Assembly (NCBI GenBank): GCA_016935315.1
Contig: JAFGRD010000081.1
Span: 124,001 to 188,000, forward strand
Direction: 5' to 3'
From: Pirellulales bacterium
GTDB taxonomy: Bacteria; Planctomycetota; Planctomycetia; Pirellulales; Thermoguttaceae
Length of the DNA stretch: 64,000 bases
Positions 1 to 12,532 of the stretch are shown here, in pieces; position 1 is the stretch's first letter; every line of letters begins with the position of its first letter. The notes beneath the pieces are model-generated. The model was not told the DNA's origin. It did no database searches and was given only the letters and a program-made list of their open reading frames with translations. The position numbers were made by a program, and so were the translations under genes.

Positions 1-3000
1 AATTGCCCACGTCCTTGTTGTCGAACATCTTGCCGGTGTTCAGCGTCCGCCACTTCTGGGGATACTCGTTTCCGTAGTTGTCGTGGGCCACCAGGTATTG
101 ACCCTTGTTGAAGCGGATCCGCATGGAGCGCTTGCCGTGTAAACCATAGCGGTCGTTGGCCTGGCGCAAACGGTAGTGAACGTGATCGTAGACCACGCCG
201 TTGTAGACGAACGCCCCTTCCCAATTGAACCGGTCGCGGGCCCCCTCGTTCGACTTGGGAATCTGGTAGGCACCGTCGTAGGCGATGCAGTGGCTCAAAT
301 CGGTGGCGTCGGTAATCAGCGTGTAGACCGGCAGCGAGTCCATCAACTCGCTGCTGTAGGTGTAGCCGGCGCCTTCGGGACGGACCGAGCGGATCGTAGT
401 CTGATACTCCGGAACGCCGTTGTACACGTAGAAGGCGAAGTTCCTCGACGGATCGTCGAGATAGGGGGCCGTCACCGACGAAGCCACCGCGTCGGTGGCC
501 GTAATCCGATAGCGGACCAGCGTGCGGTTGCCCTGCGAAGGAATTTGCGCCGTGTAGACATGGTCGCCGGCCACCGCGTCGCCCCCGGTGCCGTCGTCGA
601 CCATCGGCAGGACGGTCCATTGGGCCGGGTCGTGGTACGCGGGATTGGGATCGAACGGACGCGTCGGATTGCCCAGCAGCGTGCCCTGCGGCAAGGCCAG
701 ATCGGCCGGAACGTAGCTGCCCGGCAAGACGATCTGGTAGCTCAGCAGCACTTCGACGACCTCGTCGGGATCGGTCGCCTTGGCCGTCACCATGATCGAC
801 TCGCCGGCCAGCGGTTGCTGGGGCTCATGGTGAACCTGACGGATTTGCGGCGGCGCGGTCAGAGAGAAAACGCTGTTTTGCCGCCCGGGCGTGGGGACCG
901 CCCCGGGATGGCCGTCCAGGGTCCGCGCTTCACCGGTCGCCAGGAGGTTGTATCCCGACGGTCGCCAGCTCCCCCCCAGGTCGTTATCCAGCGAAGGGTG
1001 AATCAGCTCCATCGAGCTGCCGTCGCCCCGCGGCACAATCGGCCAGGGGGCTTCGCTCTTGTAGTCGACCTCGTCTTCCGTGTGGCCCGCCGCACCGATC
1101 AATTCGATGTGCTCGCCGTCGTTGTTGAGTAAGCCGGTCCAGGGGCCCAAGGCGGGCACACCGTACTTCGCCTGGATCGTGCCCGGGTCTTCGGCCACCA
1201 CAACGTAGCCGCCGCCGGGAATCGACGCCCCGACCGGGAACGTGTATTGCACGGCGTCGTCGATCCGCCAACCGGAAAGGTCGATGCTTTCGCCGGTGGT
1301 ATTGTGCAGCTCGATGAACTCGCCGCGCTCCGTTTGATCCTCCGGGTCGTAGTGGATTTCGTTGATCACGATCAGGCCGGTCGAATTGGGGTCGCCGGGG
1401 GTGGGCACGGAGAAATACCGCTCGGTTCCCTGGATATTGGCGCCGACCAGATTTGGCAGGATCAGGAAGTCGTCGTCGGTCGCGCCGATGTTCAGCCCGT
1501 GGACGGCCAACAGGTTCACGCCGGCCTGCAGCAGGCCGAGCGAGTCGGTCACGTCGATCTTCTCGTAGCCCAGCGACTGCTGGGGGCTTTGCGAGTCCGT
1601 GGCGCGGGAGTCCCACGCGAGCGTGTCGGGGGCGTTGCGGCGGGCGATCTCCTGGCCGTTGAGATAGGCCACGAACCCGTCGTTGTATTGCATCCTCAGT
1701 TCGAGCGAGCTCAGCGCCGTGGGGTCTTCCACCTCGAAGGGTATCCGCGCCAAGAGCGAGGCGTTGATGCCGTGCAGGTCCAATTCGACGTTGGTCGCGA
1801 TGGCGGCGTCCAGGCCGGAGGAGCCGGCATCGAAGCCGATGCCCGTCGTCGGACCGCTGGAAAAGGGCGTGAGCAGCTCGGCGTTGACTTCGCCTTGGGA
1901 GGGCGGCGTGGTAAACGCCCAGTCGGCCGCGACGCCATGGTCCGCCTCGCCGCTGCGTTGCAGCGAGTTGCCCGACCCCGTGTTGTTGGCGGCGCCCGGT
2001 CCATTCCATCCATCGGCGGCGTTGATCGTGAACCCGTTGACGTTTACGACCAGCGAGGCAATCTGCGACTCGGAGTATCCCCAGGCGACGAAGTCGGCGA
2101 CTTGACCCTGGTCGTCGACGATCATCACCCAACCGTTGCCGGTCGTCGACCACCAGATGTTTTCGCCCCATGCGTGCTCCTCTTCGCCCGCGGCGGGCCG
2201 GTCGGTGCGGAAGCGGACTTCCCCGGCGGCCATCGCATCGGGCAACTCCCAGAGGGTCGCGTGCATGCCGCCGATGCCCTGGCTGCCGTTGTTGGCCGCC
2301 ACGACCCAGCCGGCCGTCTCGACCGAAGTGGCCATGACGTTCTGGATTTCCGCGTAGTCCTCGCTCTCCGTGCCCACTTCGGTAATCAGGACCGGCGGCG
2401 GCGGACTGCTGCCTTTGAAGGCCAAATCGTCAAAGCCCGGCTCGGTCCAGGTCGTGCCCAACCCCGCGTCGTCGGCGGTGGGCACCAGATAGCTCAGGCT
2501 GGCCCCCGGTCGCACCAACGTGGTGGTCAGTTGAGCCAGCCCGTACGACACGTCGGCGTATTGCGGGGGATATGCCGGCGAGAAGCGGTGGGCGACGGTC
2601 CCGTCGGGCTGGACCAGAGCCAGGTACTCTCCGTCGCCGGCGAGCTTGAAGTTCGTGTGCAACTCGCTGCCGGCGACACGGCGGTCCTTGTCCGAGGCAA
2701 ACACCAGCAGGAAGTCTCGGGCGCCGATCGAGACATCCGGGAATTGCCACTGCGTCAGGTCGTCGGCGTCGTCAGTCAGGCTCCAGCCGTTGAGGTTGAC
2801 CGTCGATTGCGTGGGGTTGTGGATCTCGATCCAGTCCGAGAAGTCGCCGTCTTCGTCGGCCAGGGTCGATTCGTTGATCGCCATCAACTCGCTGATGACC
2901 AGTGGCCCCGCGTCCAGTACGATCCGCGATTCGAGCGCCTCGAATGTCACCTGGCCGGACCGCGAGCGTTTCGAGCGGGCAAGCGACGACTTCCCGCCAG

Positions 3001-3049
3001 GCCGGACTCGGCGCGTCGGGCCAAAAGCCTTCTTGAGCATGCGCAACAC
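1..3049 (-). CDS. Lamin-tail and CotH-domain secreted protein (5' part; runs off window start)
   Basis: More than 1,016 residues are present and the reading frame is still open at base 1. After a basic N-terminus comes the motif LESRIVLDA (about residue 39-47), a signature near the start of many giant planctomycete exoproteins. A first lamin-tail domain follows (ISELMAINE onward, about 49-150). The middle part looks beta-rich, and a second lamin-tail domain starts at INEIHYDP (about 555-660). The last visible part (about 910 onward, including KRSMRIRFNKGQ) resembles the start of a CotH kinase-like domain. By family this is an exported surface protein; its substrate cannot be told. The GTG at 3049 has GGGAGG five bases upstream; the ATG at 3040 lies 14 bases away, so GTG is preferred. 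The gene is alone on this strand, 200 bases from the next one. Confidence 0.85.
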   Translation of the reverse strand, partial: MLRMLKKAFGPTRRVRPGGKSSLARSKRSRSGQVTFEALESRIVLDAGPLVISELMAINESTLADEDGDFSDWIEIHNPTQSTVNLNGWSLTDDADDLTQWQFPDVSIGARDFLLVFASDKDRRVAGSELHTNFKLAGDGEYLALVQPDGTVAHRFSPAYPPQYADVSYGLAQLTTTLVRPGASLSYLVPTADDAGLGTTWTEPGFDDLAFKGSSPPPPVLITEVGTESEDYAEIQNVMATSVETAGWVVAANNGSQGIGGMHATLWELPDAMAAGEVRFRTDRPAAGEEEHAWGENIWWSTTGNGWVMIVDDQGQVADFVAWGYSESQIASLVVNVNGFTINAADGWNGPGAANNTGSGNSLQRSGEADHGVAADWAFTTPPSQGEVNAELLTPFSSGPTTGIGFDAGSSGLDAAIATNVELDLHGINASLLARIPFEVEDPTALSSLELRMQYNDGFVAYLNGQEIARRNAPDTLAWDSRATDSQSPQQSLGYEKIDVTDSLGLLQAGVNLLAVHGLNIGATDDDFLILPNLVGANIQGTERYFSVPTPGDPNSTGLIVINEIHYDPEDQTERGEFIELHNTTGESIDLSGWRIDDAVQYTFPVGASIPGGGYVVVAEDPGTIQAKYGVPALGPWTGLLNNDGEHIELIGAAGHTEDEVDYKSEAPWPIVPRGDGSSMELIHPSLDNDLGGSWRPSGYNLLATGEARTLDGHPGAVPTPGRQNSVFSLTAPPQIRQVHHEPQQPLAGESIMVTAKATDPDEVVEVLLSYQIVLPGSYVPADLALPQGTLLGNPTRPFDPNPAYHDPAQWTVLPMVDDGTGGDAVAGDHVYTAQIPSQGNRTLVRYRITATDAVASSVTAPYLDDPSRNFAFYVYNGVPEYQTTIRSVRPEGAGYTYSSELMDSLPVYTLITDATDLSHCIAYDGAYQIPKSNEGARDRFNWEGAFVYNGVVYDHVHYRLRQANDRYGLHGKRSMRIRFNKGQYLVAHDNYGNEYPQKWRTLNTGKMFDNKDVGN

Positions 3050-3248
3050 AGCAACCTCCCTCGATCTTCACGTACCGTTGCCCAACCGAGGCCCCCGGAT
3101 GATGGGCTGCCTACGCTCTATTCCGAGAAGGGTTCTGGTGAGGTGTCGCCCGACCGGTATCCTGCGGTTTTCCCCAAACCACCCGCGGAACCCGGAAAGC
3201 CATTATGGCCGATTTCCGGCGAGAATGCAAGCAGATCGGGACAAAAGC

Positions 3249-3959
3249 TCAGTTGGCGCTGAACTGGGGCGGGAAACGGAAAACGGCGGTCGTTTTCCGT
3301 GCGTGCTGGGCCTCGACGGAGAGGAGATGTTGCAGCAGCAACTCCGCCCGCCGGTGAACGTCGACCTGAGACAGCAGCGTCTCCTTGTCGCGAACATCGA
3401 TGTCCAACACGTAGCTGACCACGTCGGTCAACATCCCCAACGCCATGTCGGTGCTGAGCAGTTGATCCAACTGCTCTTGGGCCTCCGGCATCAACGGAAG
3501 GACCTTCAGGAAGGCGTCGCGCAGACGTCGGTGCAAATCGGCCAGGAGATCCGACTGCCCGGGCGGGTAATGGTCTTCGCAGACCTCGACCTCGGCTTCA
3601 CGGAACGGGCGGGCCGGCTGGAGTTCCCTCAGCAGACGCACACGCCGCAGACCCAGCAGCAAGACGTTGTAGGTCCCGTCTTCGAGGCGGTGGTGCGTGG
3701 CAATTCGCCCGAGGCAGGCGACCGAGTACAGGGGCGGACGGCCCTCGTAGTCGTCTTCCCATCCCGGGCGCAGCAGAGCCATCGCGATCAGCCGGTCGCT
3801 CTGGGCGGCGTCTTCGAGCAACTCGCGATACCGGGGCTCAAACACGTGCAGCGGCTGCATCACGTGCGGAAACAGCACCAGATTGGGTAGAGGAAACAGA
3901 CGCACTTTGCCCGAGAAATCCTCGAAACGAAATGACAAGTCCTCGAACGTCGACATCAT
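3249..3959 (-). CDS. LON peptidase substrate-binding domain protein
   Basis: The protein has 236 residues. The part from about residue 18 (VRLFPLPNLVLFPHVMQPLH) to about 120 matches the N-terminal substrate-binding domain of Lon protease, including the conserved FEPRYRELL segment and a GRI...DGTYNVLLLGLRRVRL core. The AAA+ and protease domains of Lon are absent, so this is the stand-alone family. Members are inferred to bind unfolded or substrate proteins, but the role is not established. The C-terminal 110 residues are mostly helical and contain no motif I recognise. Two ATG codons in tandem start the gene (3959 and 3956) behind CGAGGG. It is probably a monocistronic cytoplasmic protein. Confidence 0.88.
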   Translation of the reverse strand: MMSTFEDLSFRFEDFSGKVRLFPLPNLVLFPHVMQPLHVFEPRYRELLEDAAQSDRLIAMALLRPGWEDDYEGRPPLYSVACLGRIATHHRLEDGTYNVLLLGLRRVRLLRELQPARPFREAEVEVCEDHYPPGQSDLLADLHRRLRDAFLKVLPLMPEAQEQLDQLLSTDMALGMLTDVVSYVLDIDVRDKETLLSQVDVHRRAELLLQHLLSVEAQHARKTTAVFRFPPQFSAN

Positions 3960-4555
3960 CCCTCGTCCATGGCTGGCGTAGCAGGAAATGCAGGGTCTGA
4001 AATGGAGATGTTCCGCTCGCGCCGTGCCGCAATGACCGGTTTGTGGCGCTACACTTGCATCGGCTCCGGCGATTGCCCCGAACCGGACGAATCGTGCCCC
4101 CCGTCGACGCTGACCGGGAAGTGAACCAACGCGGTTTGCTCTACGACAGGGTTCCTTATTGACGTCTGCACAGTCTATGCGCGAGGGCGACCAACGGGAG
4201 CCCGATTCTTCCGGCCTCCCGGCGGTCGGCCCGGATCATTCGCCATGCAAACATCAATAGTTGGTGACCGATCATCTGCTTGCCTGGCCCCCGAACGTCA
4301 ATTAAGCATACCTTACGCATGCGACCCATTGCCGCCGACTTCAAGCTCACCGGTGATGATTGCCTTCTTTCACTGCTGGGATTATAGGTATCCGGTTCGC
4401 AGAAGGCCAATTTCTCGCCGATTCGGGCGATCGACGGCCCAGACACTTGACATTCCCCGCCCGCCTCGGCGAGAATTGGGGCCGCTCTGCGGGCAGCCCT
4501 ATTCTCCGACGCCTTTGCAGCCGCACTGCGGAGCCGTCCCGCTCGAGGTCCGACA
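3960..4555. other. Long intergenic region upstream of nth
   Basis: This region lies between two divergent genes. It holds one copy of the 101-bp palindromic repeat (4158-4258). The rest has no convincing reading frame, RNA gene or clear promoter pair. The short frames present have no conserved motifs and overlap the repeat. Confidence 0.6.
4158..4258. repeat. 101-bp imperfect palindromic repeat, copy A
   Basis: It begins ATTGACGTCTGCA and ends TGCAAACATCAAT, so the ends are inverted repeats of the form ATTGAYGTYTGCA. The arms pair imperfectly along the whole length (about 31 of 50 positions by eye, strongest in GGGCGACCAACGGGAG against CTCCCGGCGGTCGGCC). Copies B (5208-5308) and C (17494-17594) have exactly the same length; A and B are about 84 percent identical by eye. 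It has no coding capacity. Confidence 0.85.
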
Positions 4556-5212
4556 TTGGCCGCCACCGCCGAAGCCAAACGACACGCCGCCAAGATCGTC
4601 CGAGCCCTATCTCGAACGTATCCGGACGCGAAGTGCTCGCTCGACTTCCAGACCCCGCTGGAGTTGCTGGTGGCGACGATTCTCTCGGCCCAGTGTACCG
4701 ACGAGCGGGTCAACCTGGTTACGAAGGACCTGTTTCGAAAATATCCCTTGGCGGCTGATTATGCGTCGGCGGCCTTGCCCCGCTTGGAGCAGGACATCCG
4801 GAGCACCGGCTTCTTCCGCAACAAGGCGAAGAGTATCAAGGGGTGCTGCCAGGCCCTCCTGGAGGAGCATGGCGGCGATGTCCCCAAGCAGCTCGATGCC
4901 TTGGTCAAGTTGCCCGGCATCGGCCGGAAGACCGCCAATGTGGTGCTGGGGACGGCCTTCGGCGTCGCCTCGGGCGTGGTGGTCGACACCCACGTGGGGC
5001 GGATCAGCCGGCGTTTGGGGCTTTCACGGCAGAAGAGCGCGGAGAAAATCGAGCAGGACTTGATCGAGCAGATCCCCGAGAAAGACTGGATCGCCCTGAG
5101 CCATCGGATGATCCAGCACGGCCGTCGCTGCTGCACGGCGCGGAAGCCCGAGTGCGACGATTGCCCCTTGGAGTCGGTCTGCCCGCGAATCGGTGTGGAG
5201 GACAACGATTGA
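4556..5212 (+). CDS. nth: Endonuclease III, DNA glycosylase/AP lyase
   Basis: The protein has 218 residues, normal for the family. It removes oxidised pyrimidines and cleaves the resulting abasic site in base-excision repair. The helix-hairpin-helix LPGIGRKTANVVLG (119-132) carries the catalytic lysine K125, and the catalytic aspartate is D144 in VVDTHV. The C-terminal 4Fe-4S cluster ligands have exactly the canonical spacing: C193-x6-C200-x2-C203-x5-C209. The start is TTG at 4556; no better in-frame start precedes the conserved part. The stop codon (5210-5212) overlaps the first bases of repeat copy B. dcd lies downstream on the same strand, but the repeat separates them. Confidence 0.95.
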   Translation: MAATAEAKRHAAKIVRALSRTYPDAKCSLDFQTPLELLVATILSAQCTDERVNLVTKDLFRKYPLAADYASAALPRLEQDIRSTGFFRNKAKSIKGCCQALLEEHGGDVPKQLDALVKLPGIGRKTANVVLGTAFGVASGVVVDTHVGRISRRLGLSRQKSAEKIEQDLIEQIPEKDWIALSHRMIQHGRRCCTARKPECDDCPLESVCPRIGVEDND

Positions 5213-5308
5213 CGTTTGCCCGGTCGATGCACGAGGGCGACCACCGGGAGCCCGAAGGTTCCGGCCTCCCGTTGGTCGGCCTTGATAATTCGCAATGCAG
5301 ACATCAAT
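5208..5308. repeat. 101-bp imperfect palindromic repeat, copy B
   Basis: It starts ATTGACGTTTGC and ends ATGCAGACATCAAT. Its first five bases contain the TGA stop of nth, and its last base lies 39 bases before the dcd start. It is the same length as copies A and C, with most differences in the loop and central part. As RNA it could fold into a long hairpin between nth and dcd. Confidence 0.85.
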
Positions 5309-5347
5309 AGGCCGCTTGCGGCTTCACAGCACGAGGCTCACAATTCC

Positions 5348-5926
5348 ATGGTCCTTTCCGGTCACGAGATTCAACGACAACTGGGCGAGAACATCCTCAT
5401 CGAGCCGTTCGATCCGTCGAAGCTCAATCCCAACAGCTACAACCTCTCGCTGCACAACGAGCTGATGGTCTACGAGGAAGTCGTGTTGGACATGCGGAAG
5501 GCCAACCGGGTCCGCCGCCTCGCCATTCCGCCGGAAGGGCTCGTGTTGCAGCCGAATCAGCTCTACCTCGGCCGCACGGCAGAGCGGACGGAGACCCACA
5601 ACCTGGTGCCGATGATCGAAGGCCGCTCGTCGGTGGGGCGGCTGGGGTTGTTCGTCCACGTCACGGCCGGTTTCGGCGACGTGGGTTTCTGCGGCTACTG
5701 GACGTTGGAGATGTTCGCCATCCAGCCGGTCCGCGTCTACGCCGGAGTGGCCATCTGCCAGATCTTCTACCACGACATCCGCGGCGACTTCACCGAATAC
5801 GCCAGCGACAAGTACCAGCACAACACCGACATCCAGCCCAGCCTGCTATTCAAGGAACTCGATCCCGAAAGGCACGGCGACCCGCAGATGAAGCTCCCCT
5901 TCGGGATCGAGCGGCCGCAAGGGTAA
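5348..5926 (+). CDS. dcd: dCTP deaminase (dUTPase-fold)
   Basis: The protein has 192 residues. It carries the hallmark block EGRSSVGRLGLFVHVTAGFG (about 96-115), followed by GYWTLEM, where the glutamate matches the catalytic glutamate region of Dcd/Dut trimers, and the C-terminal KYQHNTDIQPS, which resembles the nucleotide-covering tail. It would deaminate dCTP to dUTP for thymidylate synthesis; a bifunctional dCTP deaminase/dUTPase is also possible from this fold. The start is the ATG at 5348, just before the conserved HEIQRQL. An AGGAC-type repeat arm overlaps the stop codon. Confidence 0.93.
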   Translation: MVLSGHEIQRQLGENILIEPFDPSKLNPNSYNLSLHNELMVYEEVVLDMRKANRVRRLAIPPEGLVLQPNQLYLGRTAERTETHNLVPMIEGRSSVGRLGLFVHVTAGFGDVGFCGYWTLEMFAIQPVRVYAGVAICQIFYHDIRGDFTEYASDKYQHNTDIQPSLLFKELDPERHGDPQMKLPFGIERPQG

Positions 5927-5950
5927 GGACTGGCGAAAGAACAGGTTCGG
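5926..5950 (+). repeat. Degenerate AGGACTCG-family repeat arm
   Basis: AGGACTGGCGAAAGAACAGG resembles the arms of the element at 29192-29417. It begins on the last base of the dcd stop codon. No partner arm is visible nearby. Confidence 0.45.
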
Positions 5951-5977
5951 TATTGTCGAGGGCGCTAAGGGGCCGGA

Positions 5978-7741
5978 CTAGCGTCGCGTCGGCTCGGCCC
6001 TGCCGGCCGTCGCCTCGGCGTTGTCTTGCCGGTTCAGCAGCGAGGCGGCCACACCCATCATCCGGAACAAGGCCGCGGGGTCCATCTTTTCCTTTCTCAC
6101 CACGGGCAGATCGGGCCATGGCGGCGGCGCGAGCTCGAACGCGTCGCTCGGCCCGTAACGCAACTGCGTGCACGTGACCGGGCCGACTCTCAGCGAACAC
6201 AGTTTCTCCTCCGACGTGACCACGCACTGCCAGCAGTCCACGTCCGGCCGCGTCACGGCGGGTCGGACCCAGCGGAATTGCCGGCCGGCTTCGGTCGTGG
6301 CTGCCGGCTCGGGCAGCCAACCCTTCGCCGTGACGCCGGTCAGCAGCATCAGCAACCCTGGCTTCGTTGCCAGAAACGGCGAGTCGAGAACGGTCTGGCC
6401 GACTTCGGAAATCCCCTCCGGCGAGCCTGTGATTTGCAGGCCCCCGTTGAAATTGAACTTCCCGTTCTCGTCGCGCGTCAGCGAGAATTGCGGTGACGGA
6501 TAGAACGCCTTCTGGTCGAAGACGTCGATGGCCGGCTCTCCCGCGAAGAAGAGCTTGCTCTTCCGGTCGGTCGTCTGGTACCCCAAAAGGATCTCGCCGG
6601 CCTGGTGCAGCACGAGTTCCAGGTGCCCTCGCTCGGGAATCAGCGCGAGGTAAAGGCTCAGCTCCCGCCCGTCGTCACGCCGAAAGGCGACCGTGCCCTC
6701 GATCGCGCCCATCTCGTGCTGCCGCGCCTTGGACGTGACCCGAAGCAGCGCGTCGGCGCACTGATCCAGATTGGCCTGCTGCTGTCGCACGCGTTGGGCG
6801 AGATCCTTGGCCTGCCCGCTCCATGGGCTTTGCGGATGCTTGCGGCAGAGCCCGTCCAGGACGTCCAACGACTGGTCCGTCTGCCCCAGGGTCGCACGGC
6901 ACCAACCGAGCCAGAACAGCATCTGCGGATCGTCGTCGCCGGCCAGCTTCTCGATCAGCGGCAGAGCCTCGGAGAACTCGCTGGCGGCCAGATGATTCTT
7001 GGCGACGATCCGGACGATTTCACGCGACGCGCGCTGCTGGTCCGACAGCCTGCCGTAGAAGAACCGTTCGTAGAGACGTGCCGTCGGGTTGTCGAGAATC
7101 TCGGACAGCTCGGCGATCTTGGTCACGTCGTCCTCGGTGGAACTGAAACCAATTTGGGCGATGCGCTGCGTGGGGTCTTTGCAGCGGGCCAGTTTCGGCA
7201 GACACAGCAGCTCCAGGCGGTAGTCGCCCGCGGCACGGGCCATCAGGGCGCCTTGCAGCAGGAACGTGTCGTCGCTGAGAAACGAATCGCCCCATCGCTT
7301 CACGCCCAATTCGGCCGCCCGGCAATACGGCTTGGCGAAGTCTCCCGAGAAGACGTCGTCCCGATCCTTCAGCAGGCCTGTCAGCAGCTTTCGGTAGTCG
7401 GCGGGGTTGGGGAAGGTGCTTAGCAGGTACTGCGTGTAGAGACTCGTCGGATACTGCATCACCAGGCCGCCCTTAGCCTCGTCGGCCAGCTTGGCGTCGT
7501 TGGCCACCGTGGCCGCCATCAGCAGCTCGAAGGTGACGCGGGGGGCCGCCTCGGCCCGCGGATGCTCAACCAGGAACTGCTTCGCCTGGCGGATGTACTC
7601 CGGCGTGCGTCCCGAGTCGAAGTAATCTTCCGGCCGTGGCGGCACCGGCGCCGAATCGCCTGCGGCGGTCGCGACCGGACCGTACAGGCCGGCCAGCAGC
7701 AAACACGTCCACCACAGGCCCAGTCGACAGATCGCCCTCAT
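5978..7741 (-). CDS. Secreted helical-repeat (TPR-like) protein, function unknown
   Basis: The protein has 587 residues. The ATG at 7741 is chosen because AAGGAGG stands seven bases upstream; it gives a clean signal peptide (MRAICRLGLWWTCLLLAGLYGPVATAAG). Residues about 30-340 are helical pairs typical of TPR-like repeats, for example ALPLIEKLAGDDDPQMLFWLG. The C-terminal half is beta-rich, with two cysteine pairs and segments such as GAIEGTVAFRRDDGRELSLY. It belongs to no enzyme family I recognise. It is probably periplasmic, and its gene lies 150 bases downstream of the AAA+ gene on the same strand. Confidence 0.8.
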   Translation of the reverse strand: MRAICRLGLWWTCLLLAGLYGPVATAAGDSAPVPPRPEDYFDSGRTPEYIRQAKQFLVEHPRAEAAPRVTFELLMAATVANDAKLADEAKGGLVMQYPTSLYTQYLLSTFPNPADYRKLLTGLLKDRDDVFSGDFAKPYCRAAELGVKRWGDSFLSDDTFLLQGALMARAAGDYRLELLCLPKLARCKDPTQRIAQIGFSSTEDDVTKIAELSEILDNPTARLYERFFYGRLSDQQRASREIVRIVAKNHLAASEFSEALPLIEKLAGDDDPQMLFWLGWCRATLGQTDQSLDVLDGLCRKHPQSPWSGQAKDLAQRVRQQQANLDQCADALLRVTSKARQHEMGAIEGTVAFRRDDGRELSLYLALIPERGHLELVLHQAGEILLGYQTTDRKSKLFFAGEPAIDVFDQKAFYPSPQFSLTRDENGKFNFNGGLQITGSPEGISEVGQTVLDSPFLATKPGLLMLLTGVTAKGWLPEPAATTEAGRQFRWVRPAVTRPDVDCWQCVVTSEEKLCSLRVGPVTCTQLRYGPSDAFELAPPPWPDLPVVRKEKMDPAALFRMMGVAASLLNRQDNAEATAGRAEPTRR

Positions 7742-7933
7742 CACTCGCCTCCTTGCGTTTGAGAATCCCGGCGGCAACGCCGCAATGTTGGCGGAGGATA
7801 GCGGGCACCCCCAAACGGGTCAAGGCGAGATTCGGGCAGTCCGAGTATTGCGGGCGATGCCGGCAGCCCCGGCAGTCCGCCATCGGCAGACAGGGCCCGT
7901 TTTGGCCGCTGCACGACGGCAGCGCCTCGTCCG

Positions 7934-9439
<1,506 letters not shown>

Positions 9440-10506
9440 GGAGTCATTTGCCTGTTTGGCGGACGAGAACGAGTGGTGGTCGCAAGACCGATAGACGAGA
9501 AGAGACGAGGCCGCCGGGGCCCCATTTTTTCAAGCTTACCTTATTCTGGGGGGACCTGCCGGAAAACGGCAACGACCGCCTTCCGGGCTCTCCGGCGAAG
9601 TCCTATAATTCATCTCTTCGGCACCAGGATGCGAATTGGCCATTGCGCACAACCGGCGCGATGGCGCCCAGCGGCCCCAAGGACGACCGGTGATCAGCAA
9701 CTCCGCCTCGAACGAGCCATCCGCAGTCCGCATCGGGGCGGTGACCTACCTGAATGCTCGGCCGCTGACCTTCTGCCTGCCGCAATACCTGCCAGGTGCC
9801 CAAGTGACCGTCGATCTGCCCAGCCGGCTGGCCGACGCCTTGGCGGCCGGACGGCTCGACGTGGCGTTGGTGCCCTCGATCGAGTGTTTCCGCCATGCCG
9901 ACTACGCGATCGTTTCCGACGCCTGCGTGGCTTGCGACGGGCCGGTCCGCAGCGTGATGCTCTATGGCCGGGTGCCCGTCGAGCAAGTTCGCACACTGGC
10001 CTTGGACGAGGGATCGCGAACCAGCGCCGCGATGGCGCAAATCCTGTTGAAGGAGCGCTTCGACCTTCAGCCGCGGCTGCGACTGCTGCCGATCGGCGCG
10101 TCCATCGAGGATTCCGACGCCGATGCCGTGATGCTGATCGGCGATCGAGCCCTGCGGCCGACCAACAAACGGTACGCGTTCATATGGGACTTGGGAGAGC
10201 AATGGTCGCGTTGGGCGGGCTTGCCGTTTGTGTTCGCCATGTGGATCGCCCGGTGCGACCGCAGCGGGCCGCCGATCTACTGGCCGCGGCTCGGCCAAGC
10301 GTTGGGCGCCGCGCGCGACGAGGGAACCGACCGGCTGGCGGAGATCGCCCGGCGCGCCGCCCCGGCGGTAGGCATTCCCGAAGCTGCTTGTCTGACGTAC
10401 CTCCGCGACCATCTCGATTTCCGGCTCGGCGATCGCCAGCGTCGAGGGCTTGGGCGGTTCCGCGAGTTGGCGGTGCGGCACGGTCATGCCTCGGCAGGAG
10501 TGGAAC

Positions 10507-11613
<1,107 letters not shown>

Positions 11614-11662
11614 GCTACGGTAAGGACTCCTGTAGCCGAAACGCCTTGCGGCAAACCGTCTT

Positions 11663-12430
11663 ATGATTCACGTCGACCGACTGGTGAAGCACTACGCCGA
11701 TCTGCGACGCGGCCGGTTCGTGGCGCTGGGAGGCATCAGCTTCCACGCCCGGCCGGGCCAGATCTACGGCCTGCTGGGACCCAACGGGGCCGGCAAGACG
11801 ACCGCGCTGCGGATCCTCAGCACCGTGCTACGTCCCACCGCGGGAACCGCCACGATCAATGGATACGACGTGCTGACGCAGCCCTCGAAAGTCCGCCACC
11901 AGATCGGCTTCATGTCGGCCAACACGGCCGTCTACGACCGCATGACCGGCTGGGAAATGGTCGAGTACTTCGGCCGGCTGCACGGGATTGCCGCAGAGCA
12001 GCTCGCCGAGCGGATGGAACACCTCTTCGATCGGCTGAAAATGAACGACATCCGCGACCTGCTCGGTGCGAAAATGTCGACCGGCATGAAGCAGAAGGTC
12101 TCGATTGCGCGGGCGATTGTCCACGATCCGCCCGTGCTGATCTTCGACGAGGCCACGGCGGGACTCGACGTGCTGGTGGCCCGGGCGCTGCTGAACACGG
12201 TGGCCGAGCTGCGCGATCACGGCAAGTGCATCATCTTCTCCACCCACATCATGCGCGAGGCCGAGAAGCTCTGCGATCGCGTGGCGATCGTCCATCGCGG
12301 CCACATGCTCGCCGAAGGGACGCTGGAGGAGCTGCGCAGCCGGCACCACGAACGGGATTTGGAGGAGTTGTTTTTCCAATTGATTTCGCAGCACGACGGA
12401 GCCCATCCGCCGGAAGAGGAAGCACCGTAG
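11663..12430 (+). CDS. ABC transporter ATP-binding protein, NatA type
   Basis: The protein has 255 residues. It has Walker A GPNGAGKT (39-46), a NatA-like signature [16 protein letters not shown] in place of LSGGQ, Walker [13 protein letters not shown] and the switch histidine in FSTHIM. The family pairs with an ABC-2 type permease, and the next gene is one, so together they form an exporter. The substrate is unknown: NatAB exports sodium in Bacillus, but that cannot be carried over. A short stem GGCTAC/GTAGCC (11613-11637) enclosing AAGGACTCC lies between mqnC and this gene and might terminate or attenuate. Confidence 0.92.
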   Translation: MIHVDRLVKHYADLRRGRFVALGGISFHARPGQIYGLLGPNGAGKTTALRILSTVLRPTAGTATINGYDVLTQPSKVRHQIGFMSANTAVYDRMTGWEMVEYFGRLHGIAAEQLAERMEHLFDRLKMNDIRDLLGAKMSTGMKQKVSIARAIVHDPPVLIFDEATAGLDVLVARALLNTVAELRDHGKCIIFSTHIMREAEKLCDRVAIVHRGHMLAEGTLEELRSRHHERDLEELFFQLISQHDGAHPPEEEAP

Positions 12431-12469
12431 GCTGGCGGCTTCGTCCAAGCAGTCTCGCGGCCGAAGGTT

Positions 12470-12497
12470 AGGACTCGCAAAAGAACAAGGTTGCATG
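12470..12497 (+). repeat. Solo AGGACTCG-family repeat arm
   Basis: The arm AGGACTCGCAAAAGAACAAG is followed by GTTGCATG. It is identical over its first 20 bases to the right arm of the element at 29192-29417. It lies between the ABC ATPase and permease genes, and no opposing arm is seen. Confidence 0.7.
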
Positions 12498-12532
12498 AAT
12501 CGACGTTCGACACACGGCGTCAGGTACGACCC

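Noticed and set aside
12470-12497. Promoter or operator of the permease gene
   Set aside because: The sequence matches the dispersed repeat arms closely, so a repeat is the simpler explanation.
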